Shown piece after piece: positions 26,311-34,567 of a stretch of 64,000 bases of DNA. The stretch covers positions 1,798,001 through 1,862,000 of the forward strand of contig LS483371.1 of assembly GCA_900475325.1 (NCBI GenBank). The letters run 5' to 3'. The position numbers and the translations under genes are program-made. Position 1 is the stretch's first letter. Each line of letters starts with the position of its first letter. The notes under the pieces were generated by a model. That model made no database searches. It had not been told where the DNA came from and saw only the letters and a program-made list of their open reading frames with translations. The DNA comes from Paucimonas lemoignei (lineage in GTDB: Bacteria; Pseudomonadota; Gammaproteobacteria; Pseudomonadales; Pseudomonadaceae).

Positions 26311-26351
26311 TGTTACCCGCCTTGGCAGCCGTTCGCGCGCTGGCGGTAACA
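26311..26351. promoter_or_regulatory. Candidate CbrB-type upstream activator site
   Basis: An inverted repeat: TGTTACCGCC (minus strand, 26351-26342) and GGCGGGTAACA (26321-26311). It lies about 75-115 bases upstream of the sigma-54 promoter, where an enhancer-binding protein would sit. Assignment to CbrB is inference from the RNA family. Confidence 0.6.
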
Positions 26352-26634
26352 CAAGTGTTCCCCACGGGCTTGCCGCTCACAGGCGCTTTTTACGACACGG
26401 TTGTCGTTGATGGCGCGCTGATGTCGTTTCTCCGTGCCTTGAGGTCGCTGACAGAGCATGTCCTTTCGCCATGCAGGTTGATGATCATGGGGCATACGGT
26501 GCTGGTCATCGTCCGCTGAGTAAATCAGGCGTGAAAAGTGCGCAGTGCTGTCGCGGTGTGTGCGGACTGCGGTCTTTATAAAAACGTTAACGATGCCTGA
26601 CTGTTGTCGGGCGCAGGACTACCGGGGAGTAACG

Positions 26635-27483
26635 ATGAAAATGCGAAAAATCCTGGGCGTAAGTGCCGTTTTGGCGCTTGCTGTCAGTTCCACGCTGGCG
26701 TATGCCAAAGAAGTGAGCATTGGCTATGTTGACGGCTGGTCCGACAGCGTTGCCACCAGCAACGTTGCGGCAGAAGTGATCAAGCAGAAACTCGGCTACG
26801 ACGTAAAACTGCAAGCCGTTGCGGCCGGGATCATGTGGCAGGGCGTTGCGACCGGCAAGCTGGACATGATCCTGTCGGCCTGGCTACCGGTTACTCATGG
26901 TGAGTACCTGGCCAAGAACAAAGACAACGTCGTTAACTATGGCCACAACTTCAAGGACGCCAAGATTGGCCTGATCGTGCCTGAGTACGTCAAGGCCAAC
27001 AGCATTGAAGACCTCAAGACCGACGAGTCCTTCAAGAAGAAGATCGTGGGTATCGATGCCGGTTCAGGCGTGATGATCAAGACTGATCAGGCGATCAAAG
27101 ACTACGGTCTTGATGGCTACAAACTGCAGGCCAGTTCAGGCGCCGGCATGATTGCCGAGCTGACTCGCGCTTATCCAAAAGAGCAATCCATCGCCGTGAC
27201 GGGTTGGGTACCGCACTGGATGTTCGCTAAATGGAAGCTGAAGTTCCTGGAAGATCCAAAAGGCGTCTACGGTGCAGCGGAAACCGTGGACAGCATCGGC
27301 AGCAAAGAGCTGGCGACCAAGGCTCCGGAAGTCGTGGAATTCCTGAAGAAGTTCCAGTGGGCTTCCAAGGATGAAATCGGTGAAGTCATGCTGGCCATCC
27401 AGGACGGCGCCAAGCCTGATGCTGCGGCCAAGGCTTGGGTTGCCAAGCACCCTGATCGCGTAAAAGAGTGGACCGGCAAATAA
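26635..27483 (+). CDS. betX: Glycine betaine/choline-type ABC substrate-binding protein
   Basis: A 282-residue periplasmic protein. The start at 26635 follows GGGGAG and opens a signal peptide (MKMRKILGVSAVLALAVSSTLAYA) cleaved before KEVSIGYVDGWSDSVATSNV. OpuAC-family features: the aromatic ligand cage in GWVPHWMFAKWKL, WLPVTHGEYLAKNKDNVV, and DAGSGVMIKTDQAI. No permease or ATPase gene is adjacent, which is typical of Pseudomonas orphan binding proteins (BetX/CaiX/CbcX) that share the CbcWV transporter. The gene is divergent from the Crc-type sRNA and ends in a strong terminator. Confidence 0.9.
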   Translation: MKMRKILGVSAVLALAVSSTLAYAKEVSIGYVDGWSDSVATSNVAAEVIKQKLGYDVKLQAVAAGIMWQGVATGKLDMILSAWLPVTHGEYLAKNKDNVVNYGHNFKDAKIGLIVPEYVKANSIEDLKTDESFKKKIVGIDAGSGVMIKTDQAIKDYGLDGYKLQASSGAGMIAELTRAYPKEQSIAVTGWVPHWMFAKWKLKFLEDPKGVYGAAETVDSIGSKELATKAPEVVEFLKKFQWASKDEIGEVMLAIQDGAKPDAAAKAWVAKHPDRVKEWTGK

Positions 27484-27508
27484 GCCAGCCCTTCTGACGC
27501 TACACCCC

Positions 27509-27540
27509 AACCGCCCGGTTTAACGACCGGGCGGTTTTTT
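27509..27540 (+). terminator. Terminator of betX
   Basis: aaccgcccggt and accgggcggtt pair as an 11-bp stem followed by TTTT, 25 bases past the stop. Confidence 0.93.
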
Positions 27541-27642
27541 GTTGCCCCCAAAATATAGGGCTTGCCATATTCCCTTTGGGAGATTCCATGTCTGCCTGCA
27601 GGCTTCTGAACACACATGGAAGCCTGTACAGACCTCGGACCT

Positions 27643-27732
27643 GTGGGAGCGAATTCATTCGCGAAGGGGCCAGTACATTCCATGCATTTTCGTCGGCAGT
27701 AATATTGCCTTCGCGAATGAATTCGCTCTCAT
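27643..27732. repeat. REPIN (AT-arm family), worn right end
   Basis: gtgggagcgaattcattcgc on the left. The right arm ends ctctcat instead of ctcccac. Confidence 0.88.
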
Positions 27733-27770
27733 CAAGCATAAAGTAACTATCTGAATTGTAATAATTTTTT

Positions 27771-27875
27771 GTGGGAGCGAGCTTGCTCGCGAAGAGGCCG
27801 GCACACCCGATATATCTCTGTGGGCAGGAACATTGCCTTCGCGAGCAAGGTGGAGCGCCACCCCGGTCGTCCCAC
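27771..27875. repeat. REPIN (GC-arm family) with a small insertion in the right arm
   Basis: Left arm gtgggagcgagcttgctcgc. The right arm reads ttcgcgagcaag, then an inserted ggtggagcgccacc-type palindrome, then gtcccac. Together with 27643-27732 and the tail at 27878 this fills the gene-free interval 27541-28000. Confidence 0.85.
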
Positions 27876-27877
27876 AG

Positions 27878-27941
27878 GTCCTGTGTTTGTTGCGGGACAG
27901 CGCGGGGTCGAAGACGGAGCGGGATCTCCCACAGGGAGTCG
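27878..27941. repeat. Conserved REPIN tail, second copy
   Basis: ctgtgtttgttgcgggacag to gggatctcccacagg, matching the tail after the REPIN at 11726. Confidence 0.55.
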
Positions 27942-28066
27942 CGCGACCTGGCAACAGTGCACATCCCCGAACCCTCGACTAATGTCGTTCTAATACTAAG
28001 GTCGTCTGGAGCAGTCGCCGAAGCGGACTAAAGTGCATTACGTAACATCTCATCTGTGCTGCGAGG

Positions 28067-28078
28067 ACAAAAACAATG
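28067..28078 (+). promoter_or_regulatory. A-rich Hfq/Crc-type motif at the DUF485-actP start codon
   Basis: ACAAAAACAATG spans the Shine-Dalgarno-to-start gap. It has the A-N-A-A-N pattern bound by Hfq/Crc in Pseudomonas and resembles the motifs in the sRNA 2 kb away. Confidence 0.5.
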
Positions 28079-28387
28079 AACGACAGCATTTACCTCTCGA
28101 TTCAAAACAGCCCCCGTTTCAAGGAGCTGGTATCCAAAAGGGAGCGCTTCGCCTGGATTCTCTCGGCGGTCATGCTCGGGCTTTACGCCGCTTTCATCCT
28201 TTTGATTGCTTATGGACCCCATATTCTGGGCGCTAAACTCAGCCCCACTTCGACCATTACCTGGGGAATGCCGATCGGGGTCGGTTTGATCCTGTCTGCG
28301 TTCGTGCTGACCGCCATCTACGTTCGCCGTGCCAACGGTGAATTCGATGACCTGAACAACGCGATCCTGAAGGAGGCGCAACAATGA
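28076..28387 (+). CDS. DUF485 membrane protein (YjcH-like), partner of the acetate symporter
   Basis: A 103-residue protein with two transmembrane helices ([20 protein letters not shown] and [21 protein letters not shown]) between charged ends, as in YjcH. The start follows GAGG. Its stop overlaps the next start as ATGA, so it is translationally coupled to the symporter gene. DUF485 proteins accompany ActP-type symporters, and an accessory role in transport is assumed. Confidence 0.93.
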   Translation: MNDSIYLSIQNSPRFKELVSKRERFAWILSAVMLGLYAAFILLIAYGPHILGAKLSPTSTITWGMPIGVGLILSAFVLTAIYVRRANGEFDDLNNAILKEAQQ

Positions 28388-30042
28388 TCCCGCGTCTTCT
28401 TGCAGCATTCGGCCTGGCCGCCTTCGCGCCGTCCCTCTGGGCGGCAGACGCGTTGACCGGCGCTGTGCAGAAACAACCCCTGAACGTCTCGGCGATCGTC
28501 ATGTTCGTCGTGTTCGTTGCCTTTACCCTGTACATCACTTACTGGGCCTCGAAAAAGAACAAGACAGCCTCGGACTACTACTCGGCGGGCGGCAAAATCA
28601 CCGGTTTCCAGAACGGTCTGGCCATTGCCGGTGACTACATGTCGGCAGCCTCCTTCCTGGGGATTTCCGCGTTGGTTTACACCTCCGGCTACGACGGCCT
28701 GATCTACTCGATCGGCTTCCTGGTGGGTTGGCCGATCATTCTGTTCCTGATCGCCGAGCGCCTGCGTAACCTGGGCAAGTACACCTTCGCTGACGTGGCT
28801 TCGTATCGCCTCAAGCAGAAAGAAATTCGCACCCTGTCTGCCTGCGGTTCGCTGGTGGTGGTGGCGTTCTATCTGATTGCGCAGATGGTGGGCGCGGGCA
28901 AACTGATCCAGCTGCTATTCGGCCTGGACTACACCGTTGCGGTGATTCTGGTTGGTATCCTGATGTGCCTGTACGTGCTGTTCGGCGGCATGCTGGCCAC
29001 CACTTGGGTACAAATCATCAAAGCCGTGATGCTGCTGTCCGGTGCGTCGTTCATGGCGCTGATGGTCATGAAGCACGTCAACTTCGACTTCAACATGCTG
29101 TTCGCCGAGGCGGTCAAGGTTCACCCTAAAGGTGAAGCGATCATGAGCCCGGGCGGTCTGGTGAAAGATCCGATTTCGGCGTTCTCCCTGGGCCTGGCGC
29201 TGATGTTCGGTACCGCAGGTCTGCCACACATCCTGATGCGCTTCTTCACCGTGAGCGACGCCAAGGAAGCCCGCAAGTCGGTGCTCTACGCCACTGGCTT
29301 TATCGGCTACTTCTACATCCTGACCTTCATCATCGGCTTCGGCGCGATCCTGCTGGTCAGCACCAACCCTGCGTTCAAGGACGCGGCCGGTGCGCTGTTG
29401 GGTGGTAACAACATGGCAGCGGTGCACCTTGCCGATGCTGTGGGCGGCAGCCTGTTCTTGGGCTTCATCTCGGCAGTCGCGTTCGCCACCATTCTGGCGG
29501 TGGTTGCCGGTCTGACCCTGGCAGGTGCTTCGGCGGTTTCCCACGACCTGTATGCCAGCGTGATCAAGGCAGGCAAGGCCAACGAGAAAGACGAGATCCG
29601 CGTGTCGAAGATGACCACTATCGCCCTGGCGGTGGTAGCCATCCTTCTGGGTATCGCCTTTGAAAGCCAGAACATCGCGTTCATGGTCGGCCTGGCGTTC
29701 TCCATTGCCGCCAGCTGTAACTTCCCGGTACTGCTGCTTTCCATGTACTGGAAAAACCTGACCACCCGTGGCGCCATGATTGGTGGCTGGATGGGCTTGA
29801 TCAGCGCGGTAGTGCTGATGATCCTTGGTCCAACCATCTGGGTGTCGATCCTGCACAACCCGAAGCCAATCTTCCCTTACGAATACCCGGCGCTGTTCTC
29901 CATCGCCATCGCATTTGTGGGTATCTGGTTCTTCTCCATCACCGACAAATCGAAGTCGGCAGAAGGCGAGCGCGCATTGTTCGCTCCGCAGTTCGTCCGC
30001 TCTCAGACTGGCCTGGGCGCCAGCGGTGCGGTGTCGCACTAA
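28384..30042 (+). CDS. actP: Cation/acetate symporter, SSS family (ActP-like)
   Basis: A 552-residue sodium:solute symporter that imports acetate and related short monocarboxylates. A signal-like first helix ([20 protein letters not shown]) is typical of ActP. The SSS core is clear: [92 protein letters not shown] and [20 protein letters not shown]. About 13-14 membrane segments are expected. It is the second gene of the DUF485-actP operon and ends before a strong terminator. Pseudomonas genomes hold several close paralogues, so the exact substrate is not certain. Confidence 0.93.
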   Translation: MIPRLLAAFGLAAFAPSLWAADALTGAVQKQPLNVSAIVMFVVFVAFTLYITYWASKKNKTASDYYSAGGKITGFQNGLAIAGDYMSAASFLGISALVYTSGYDGLIYSIGFLVGWPIILFLIAERLRNLGKYTFADVASYRLKQKEIRTLSACGSLVVVAFYLIAQMVGAGKLIQLLFGLDYTVAVILVGILMCLYVLFGGMLATTWVQIIKAVMLLSGASFMALMVMKHVNFDFNMLFAEAVKVHPKGEAIMSPGGLVKDPISAFSLGLALMFGTAGLPHILMRFFTVSDAKEARKSVLYATGFIGYFYILTFIIGFGAILLVSTNPAFKDAAGALLGGNNMAAVHLADAVGGSLFLGFISAVAFATILAVVAGLTLAGASAVSHDLYASVIKAGKANEKDEIRVSKMTTIALAVVAILLGIAFESQNIAFMVGLAFSIAASCNFPVLLLSMYWKNLTTRGAMIGGWMGLISAVVLMILGPTIWVSILHNPKPIFPYEYPALFSIAIAFVGIWFFSITDKSKSAEGERALFAPQFVRSQTGLGASGAVSH

Positions 30043-30063
30043 GCGACAGTCGTTGTAAAAAAG

Positions 30064-30088
30064 AAGCAGCCTTCGGGCTGCTTTTTTT
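30064..30088 (+). terminator. Terminator of the actP operon
   Basis: aagcagcc-ttcg-ggctgctt with a UUCG loop, followed by TTTTT. Confidence 0.95.
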
Positions 30089-30130
30089 ATGCCTGTAAAC
30101 CGAGGTTGCCGGGATGAAAAACGGGGATTT

Positions 30131-30197
30131 GTAGGAGCCAACTTGTTGGCGAGGCGTCATGCCTGACACACTGCCTCGCGAACAAGTTCGCTCCTAC
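30131..30197. repeat. REP pair, taggagccaac-arm family
   Basis: gtaggagccaacttgttggc and gcgaacaagttcgctcctac; the arms are imperfectly matched. Confidence 0.8.
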
Positions 30198-30234
30198 AGG
30201 GAGCGGCGTGTTCCAACTAAACTGAAAACAACCC

Positions 30235-30264
30235 AATAAAAAGCCCCGCTAAAAAGCGGGGCTT
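30235..30264 (-). terminator. Terminator of the DUF3309 gene
   Basis: aagccccgct-aaaa-agcggggctt stem; on the minus strand it is followed by TTTATT, 22 bases past the stop. Confidence 0.88.
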
Positions 30265-30285
30265 CAGGTCATGCGGTACGGATGT

Positions 30286-30444
30286 TTATATTCGGCCCAG
30301 CAATACCAGGATCAACAGAATCACCAGAATCGTACCGATGATGCCCGACGGACCGTAGCCCCAGCTGCGCGAGTGCGGGAAGACTGGCAGACCGCCAACC
30401 AGCAGCAAGATCAGGATAATGATAAGAATTGTGCCGATGCCCAT
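30286..30444 (-). CDS. DUF3309 small membrane protein
   Basis: A 52-residue protein encoded from ATG 30444 to TAA 30286. It begins MGIGTILIIILILLLVGG and ends GTILVILLILVLLGRI. Two hydrophobic helices flank a central PVFPHSRSWGYGPSG loop, which is the DUF3309 signature. GAAGGAA lies upstream of the start. It has its own terminator and is a single-gene unit. The function of this family, common in Pseudomonas and often stress-related, is not known to me. Confidence 0.88.
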   Translation of the reverse strand: MGIGTILIIILILLLVGGLPVFPHSRSWGYGPSGIIGTILVILLILVLLGRI

Positions 30445-30669
30445 GACGAGTTCCTTCTTTGGTGCTTAGGTTAATGGCGACAACAGTTCAAGCTTTGTAC
30501 CGGGTTGGCGTAAAGTTTGTGCTGCTTGAAACATCCGACTGTGCACACTCTGAAAAAATCCGTGGGTTGGACGATTAATTTTACATTTCGTTAAAGGTTC
30601 ATGTTTAGCGATTAAAAGTTGAACTTTAGTCTCCGCTAGTTGTTTTGCCATTTATTCAAAGAGGCGCTC

Positions 30670-31047
30670 ATGTTTTATCGTCTTGCCGCCGATTCCGTGG
30701 TGGTCATCCACCTGCTATTTATTGTTTTCGTGCTGTGTGGCGGGCTTCTGGTTTTGCGTTGGCGCTGGGTAATGCTGCTGCATGTGCCCGCGATGACCTG
30801 GGGCGCCGTGGTGGAGTTCTTCCATTTGTACTGCCCTTTGACCCCGCTGGAAAACGCTTTGCGGGCCAAGGCGGGAGGGCAGGGCTATGACTCAGGCTTT
30901 GTCGAGCACTATCTGATTCCTATCATTTACCCTGCCGGCCTGACCCCGCAGATTCAACTGTGGTTAGGCGCCGTCGTCGTGTTGAGCAATCTATTGATCT
31001 ATGGCGGCTTGCTCTGTCGCCACTGGTTACGGCGCAAGCCCGCGTAA
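30670..31047 (+). CDS. DUF2784 integral membrane protein
   Basis: A 125-residue protein starting at 30670 after GAGGCG. Family features: MFYRLAADSVVVIHLLFIVFVLCGG, the WRWVMLLHVPAMTWGAVVEFFHLYCPLTPLENALR block with its conserved His, Trp, Glu and Pro-Leu-Thr, and a C-terminal helix. About three to four transmembrane helices. Role unknown. The next gene is 103 bases away on the same strand. Confidence 0.88.
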   Translation: MFYRLAADSVVVIHLLFIVFVLCGGLLVLRWRWVMLLHVPAMTWGAVVEFFHLYCPLTPLENALRAKAGGQGYDSGFVEHYLIPIIYPAGLTPQIQLWLGAVVVLSNLLIYGGLLCRHWLRRKPA

Positions 31048-31150
31048 GGCGTGGGTTTGCCTTGGTCATTCAGCGCCCTGATGGTGGGTCGAATCGGTGA
31101 AATCAGTGGTTACACTCAGGTTCACTCCCCGTAACGACAAGGCTTTCCCT

Positions 31151-31957
31151 ATGCAAAATCGCATCATGATTACCGGCGCGGGTTCTGGTCTGGGTCGAGA
31201 AATCGCACTGCGCTGGGCCCACGAGGGCTGGCGCCTGGCGTTGTCCGACGTCAACGATGCCGGTTTGCAGGAAACCCTCCGGCTGGTACGTGAGGCGGGC
31301 GGCGATGGCTTCGTACAGCGCTGCGATGTGCGTGACTACAGCCAGTTGACCGCACTGGCCCAGGCCTGTGAGGAGAAGTTCGGCGGGATCGACGTGATCG
31401 TCAACAACGCGGGTGTGGCCTCAGGTGGTTTCTTCAGCGAACTGTCACTCGAGGATTGGGACTGGCAGATCGCAATCAATCTGATGGGCGTGGTCAAAGG
31501 TTGCAAGGCGTTCCTGCCGATGCTCGAAGCCAGCAAAGGCAAGATCATCAACATCGCTTCCATGGCCGCATTGATGCAAGGTCCGGCCATGAGCAACTAC
31601 AACGTGGCCAAGGCGGGCGTGGTGGCGCTCTCGGAAAGTCTGTTGGTTGAATTGCGTGAGCAACAGGTCTCGGTGCATGTGGTCTGCCCGTCGTTCTTCC
31701 AGACGAACTTGCTGGACTCCTTCCGTGGCCCAACCCCGGCCATGAAGGCCCAGGTGGGCAAGCTGCTGGAGAGTTCACCGATTACCGCGACCCAGGTTGC
31801 CGAGTACATTTACGACCATGTTGCTGAAGGCGAATTCATGATCCTGCCCCACGAACAGGGGCGCATGGCCTGGCAGCTGAAGCAGAAAACCCCCCACGCG
31901 CTTTATGACGAGATGGCCACGATGTGCGAGAAGATGCGGGCCAAGGCGCGGCAGTAA
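31151..31957 (+). CDS. Short-chain dehydrogenase/reductase (classical SDR)
   Basis: A 268-residue NAD(P)-dependent oxidoreductase. The start at 31151 (MQNRIMITGAGSGLGREIALRWA) places the TGxxxGxG cofactor motif at residue 8. NNAG is in VIVNNAGVASGG, the catalytic Ser in INIASMAALMQGPA and the Tyr/Lys pair in MSNYNVAKAGVVALSE. The pattern DVND at the end of the second strand suggests NAD preference. The substrate is unknown. A REPIN follows. Confidence 0.92.
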   Translation: MQNRIMITGAGSGLGREIALRWAHEGWRLALSDVNDAGLQETLRLVREAGGDGFVQRCDVRDYSQLTALAQACEEKFGGIDVIVNNAGVASGGFFSELSLEDWDWQIAINLMGVVKGCKAFLPMLEASKGKIINIASMAALMQGPAMSNYNVAKAGVVALSESLLVELREQQVSVHVVCPSFFQTNLLDSFRGPTPAMKAQVGKLLESSPITATQVAEYIYDHVAEGEFMILPHEQGRMAWQLKQKTPHALYDEMATMCEKMRAKARQ

Positions 31958-31984
31958 AATCGGGATCAGCCATGTGGCCATCCT

Positions 31985-32074
31985 GTGGGAGCGAATTCAT
32001 TCGCGAAGAGGCCAGTGCAGTCGACACATTTTCATGAGCTGTGCCAGCGCCTTCGCGAATGAATTCGCTCCCAC
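31985..32074. repeat. REPIN (AT-arm family)
   Basis: gtgggagcgaattcattcgc with its reverse complement, 90 bases, between the SDR and ynfA genes. Confidence 0.92.
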
Positions 32075-32146
32075 AGGGCCTGAGTTCTACAGCTGATTTT
32101 CTGCTAGGGTTGCCGCCTTCAATCGCAACCCTGGACGCCATCCTCC

Positions 32147-32479
32147 ATGCTCAATTACCTGTGGTTTTTCCTAGCGGCGTTGTTCGAGATCGCGGGTTGT
32201 TACGCCTTCTGGATGTGGTTGCGCCAAGGCAAGAGTGTGCTTTGGGTGATTCCTGCGCTGATTAGCCTGACCTTGTTTGCGGTGTTGTTGACGCGAGTGG
32301 AGGCGGCCTATGCCGGCCGTGCATACGCGGCGTACGGCGGGATTTACGTGGTGGCATCGATTGCCTGGCTGGGCATGATCGAGCGCGTCAGGCCGCTTTC
32401 ATCCGATTGGCTGGGGGCCGCGCTGTGCGTCATCGGCGCGAGCATTATCCTGCTCGGCCCGCGCTGGTCAGCTCCTTGA
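32147..32479 (+). CDS. YnfA/UPF0060 family membrane protein
   Basis: A 110-residue, four-helix inner-membrane protein. It opens [30 protein letters not shown] and carries [33 protein letters not shown], the YnfA signature. YnfA is an SMR-superfamily relative with a proposed efflux role. It stands alone. Confidence 0.93.
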   Translation: MLNYLWFFLAALFEIAGCYAFWMWLRQGKSVLWVIPALISLTLFAVLLTRVEAAYAGRAYAAYGGIYVVASIAWLGMIERVRPLSSDWLGAALCVIGASIILLGPRWSAP

Positions 32480-32606
32480 ATGAGTCTATGCACACCCATT
32501 TGTAGGATGCATCCTTCAGCCTTGTCCGGCGAGCTTGAAGGGCATTACTGATTTTGCTCTGGCCAATTGATGCCAGTGAACCGCCCGTGCAATCTGCTTT
32601 CTCGTT

Positions 32607-32615
32607 AACAACAAG
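32607..32615 (+). promoter_or_regulatory. AACAACAAG Hfq/Crc-type motif overlapping the csrA-like ribosome binding site
   Basis: AACAACAAG lies 12-20 bases before the start codon and overlaps the AAGAGAG ribosome binding site. It is a perfect A-A-N-A-A-N-A-A match. Confidence 0.55.
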
Positions 32616-32626
32616 AGAGCAAAAAA

Positions 32627-32830
32627 ATGCTGGTACTCAATCGTGAAGCTGGCGAGGCGTTCTCGATCGGCGATGAAATCAATCTGCAGGTGCTGGCCGT
32701 GCATGGCAATCAGGTGCGCATCGGCATCACCGCCCCCAGGCAAATCAAAATCCACCGCGCTGAGGTTTACAAACGGATCGCGCAAACCCAATCAAAACAG
32801 TCGGCCGAACTGGCGGACAATCTGCCCTGA
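32627..32830 (+). CDS. CsrA/RsmA-family post-transcriptional regulator (divergent paralogue)
   Basis: A 67-residue RNA-binding protein. It begins MLVLNREAGEAFSIGDEINL and keeps Leu4 and Arg6 of the RNA-binding edge, VHGNQVRIGITAP in the core, and IHRAEVYKRI with the second key arginine (Arg44 of RsmA). Residues 5 and 7-8 (N-R-E-A in place of T-R-R/K-V) differ from RsmA and RsmE, so it is a side paralogue like the extra CsrA copies of P. syringae. CsrA proteins bind GGA motifs in 5' leaders and block translation. The ribosome binding site is AAGAGAG, overlapped by an Hfq/Crc-type motif. Confidence 0.9.
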   Translation: MLVLNREAGEAFSIGDEINLQVLAVHGNQVRIGITAPRQIKIHRAEVYKRIAQTQSKQSAELADNLP

Positions 32831-32834
32831 TTGA

Positions 32835-33062
32835 TCAGTCGAAAAACTCTTTAGGCACGTCATGCTTGAGCATGAGTTGGCATTGCTGACTTTCCAGGTC
32901 GAAGAAGATCACCGCCTGACCCTTGCTCAAGGCATGGCGCACGCGCAGTACGCGGGTTTCCAGCGGGGTGTCGTCGCCATTGTCAGTACCGTCACGTGTG
33001 ACAAAGTCTTCGATCACGCGGGTCAGGGTGTCGGCTTCGAGTTGGTCGTAGGGGATCAGCAT
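32835..33062 (-). CDS. YheU/UPF0270 family protein
   Basis: A 75-residue protein starting MLIPYDQLEADTLTRVIEDFVTRDGTD and ending LMLKHDVPKEFFD, with the VRHALSKGQAVIFFDLES block of the family. Cytosolic, function unknown. It converges with the csrA-like gene, with stops four bases apart. The start at 33062 matches other members; an upstream in-frame ATG at 33122 would add an unlikely extension. Confidence 0.9.
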   Translation of the reverse strand: MLIPYDQLEADTLTRVIEDFVTRDGTDNGDDTPLETRVLRVRHALSKGQAVIFFDLESQQCQLMLKHDVPKEFFD

Positions 33063-33155
33063 GAGCGTTCTCGTTACATTTGCCGGCGATGATAGTGCTG
33101 ATGCCGACAAAAAGCTGGGCAATTTTATTCGGCGCTGAATTTGGGAACCCGAACT

Positions 33156-33245
33156 GTGGGAGCGAATTCATTCGCGAAAGCGGTTTTCACGTCCACGAAT
33201 AATGCGTGGCTGTACCGGCCTCTTCGCGAATGAATTCGCTCCCAC
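33156..33245. repeat. REPIN (AT-arm family)
   Basis: gtgggagcgaattcattcgc with its reverse complement ending at 33245, between the YheU gene and the M42 peptidase gene. Confidence 0.92.
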
Positions 33246-33269
33246 AGGGGTATCGACAACCGGAGGGCG

Positions 33270-34472
33270 TTACTCCACCTCTTCCCGATTCTGCCCGATC
33301 AAGCTATCGACGCTCGGCACGCGAGTATCGCTTTCCATCTGCGCGTCGTGTTCGATCTGGTGGCTGAAACTTTCCAGTGAAGCCTTGCCCGGTTGCGCAT
33401 CGCTGGCGAAGACCGGCGGGCTGAGCATGTACGCGCCAAGCAAGCGGCTGAGCGCCGCGAGGCTGTCGATATGGGTGCGCTCATAACCGTGAGTGGCGTC
33501 GCAACCGAAGGCCAGCAGGGCAGTACGGATATCATGGCCCGCTGTCACGGCCGAATGCGCATCGCTGAAGTAATAACGGAACATGTCCCGGCGCACCGGC
33601 AGCTCATTCTCGCTGCCCAGACGCAGTAGATGGCGCGACAGGTGATAGTCGTAAGGCCCACCGGAATCCTGCATCGCCACACTGACGGCATGCTCGCTGG
33701 AATGCTGGCCAGGGGCGACCGGCGCGATGTCGATGCCAACAAACTCGCTGACGTCCCAAGGCAATACGCCCGCTGCACCGGTGCCGGTTTCTTCGGTGAT
33801 GGTGAACAGCGGATGGCAATCAATCTGCGGTTCTGCGCCACTGTCGACGATGGCTTTAAGCGCGGCCAGCAACGCCGCAACACCGGCTTTGTCGTCCAGA
33901 TGGCGGGCGCTGATATGGCCGCTTTCGGTGAACTCTGGCAGCGGATCGAAGGCGACGAAATCGCCGATGCCGATCCCCAGCGACTCACAGTCAGCCTTGG
34001 TGGTGGCGTAGGCGTCCAGGCGCAGTTCGACGTGGTCCCAACTGATGGGCATTTCATCGACAGCGGTATTGAACGCGTGCCCGGAGGCCATCAACGGCAA
34101 GACGCTACCGCGAATCACGCCATGATCAGTGAAAACGCTGACCCGGCTGCCTTCGGCAAAACGGCTCGACCAGCAGCCAATCGGCGCCAGTGACAGGCGA
34201 CCGTTATCTTTCACTTCACGCACGGCGGCGCCGATGGTGTCCAGGTGGGCCGACACCGCGCGATCGGGGCTGCTCTGCTTACCTTTCAAGGTGGCGCGAA
34301 TCGTCCCGCGCCGGGTCAGTTCAAACGGGATGCCCAGTTCCTCAAGACGCTCGGCGACATAGCGCACGATGGTGTCAGTGAAGCCCGTAGGGCTTGGGAT
34401 CGCGAGCATTTCCAACAGGACTTTCTGCAGGTAATTCAGATCCGGTTCGGGGATATTTTTTGCAGTGGTCAT
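33270..34472 (-). CDS. NAGGN-system M42-family peptidase
   Basis: A 400-residue metallopeptidase starting at 34472 (MTTAKNIPEPDLNYLQKVLLEMLAIPSPTGF). The zinc-site motifs of M42/M20 enzymes are visible: VSAHLDTIGAAV (first His-x-Asp), ARHLDDKAGVAALL (bridging Asp), FTITEETGTGAAG (Glu-Glu), IDIAPVAPG and a final ATHGYERTHI. It is the third gene of the operon that makes N-acetylglutaminylglutamine amide, an osmolyte of Pseudomonas and rhizobia. This peptidase (TIGR03106 type) always accompanies the two synthesis genes, but its exact step is unsettled. Confidence 0.93.
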   Translation of the reverse strand: MTTAKNIPEPDLNYLQKVLLEMLAIPSPTGFTDTIVRYVAERLEELGIPFELTRRGTIRATLKGKQSSPDRAVSAHLDTIGAAVREVKDNGRLSLAPIGCWSSRFAEGSRVSVFTDHGVIRGSVLPLMASGHAFNTAVDEMPISWDHVELRLDAYATTKADCESLGIGIGDFVAFDPLPEFTESGHISARHLDDKAGVAALLAALKAIVDSGAEPQIDCHPLFTITEETGTGAAGVLPWDVSEFVGIDIAPVAPGQHSSEHAVSVAMQDSGGPYDYHLSRHLLRLGSENELPVRRDMFRYYFSDAHSAVTAGHDIRTALLAFGCDATHGYERTHIDSLAALSRLLGAYMLSPPVFASDAQPGKASLESFSHQIEHDAQMESDTRVPSVDSLIGQNREEVE

Positions 34473-34483
34473 GTGAGCTCCTT

Positions 34484-34567
34484 CGGAGCAGCGGCAAGCT
34501 GTAAGCGGCAAGCTACAAGCTGGACCGGGTCCACTTGAAGCTTGCAGCTTGAGGCTTGAAACTGCTC
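34484..34567. repeat. GCAAGCTT-type intergenic repeat
   Basis: A run of gcggcaagctgtaagcggca, agctacaagctgg, then cttgaagcttgcagcttgag. It has the same motif family as 5945-6033 and fills the gap between the M42 and GNAT/ATP-grasp genes. Confidence 0.65.

Noticed and set aside
26205..26519. A 104-codon plus-strand frame upstream of betX
   Set aside because: It overlaps the sRNA promoter and activator-site region, lacks a ribosome binding site and has no protein family features.
11726..27941. Repeated palindromes that might suggest a CRISPR array
   Set aside because: Units are scattered, inverted and separated by genes; there are no regular spacers and no cas genes.
30645..30890. Alternative frame over the DUF2784 gene
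   Set aside because: The DUF2784 frame has the family motifs and the ribosome binding site.
34484..34567. Possible tRNA or terminator in the GCAAGCTT repeat
   Set aside because: No cloverleaf and no T-tract; the same repeat type occurs at 5945-6033.
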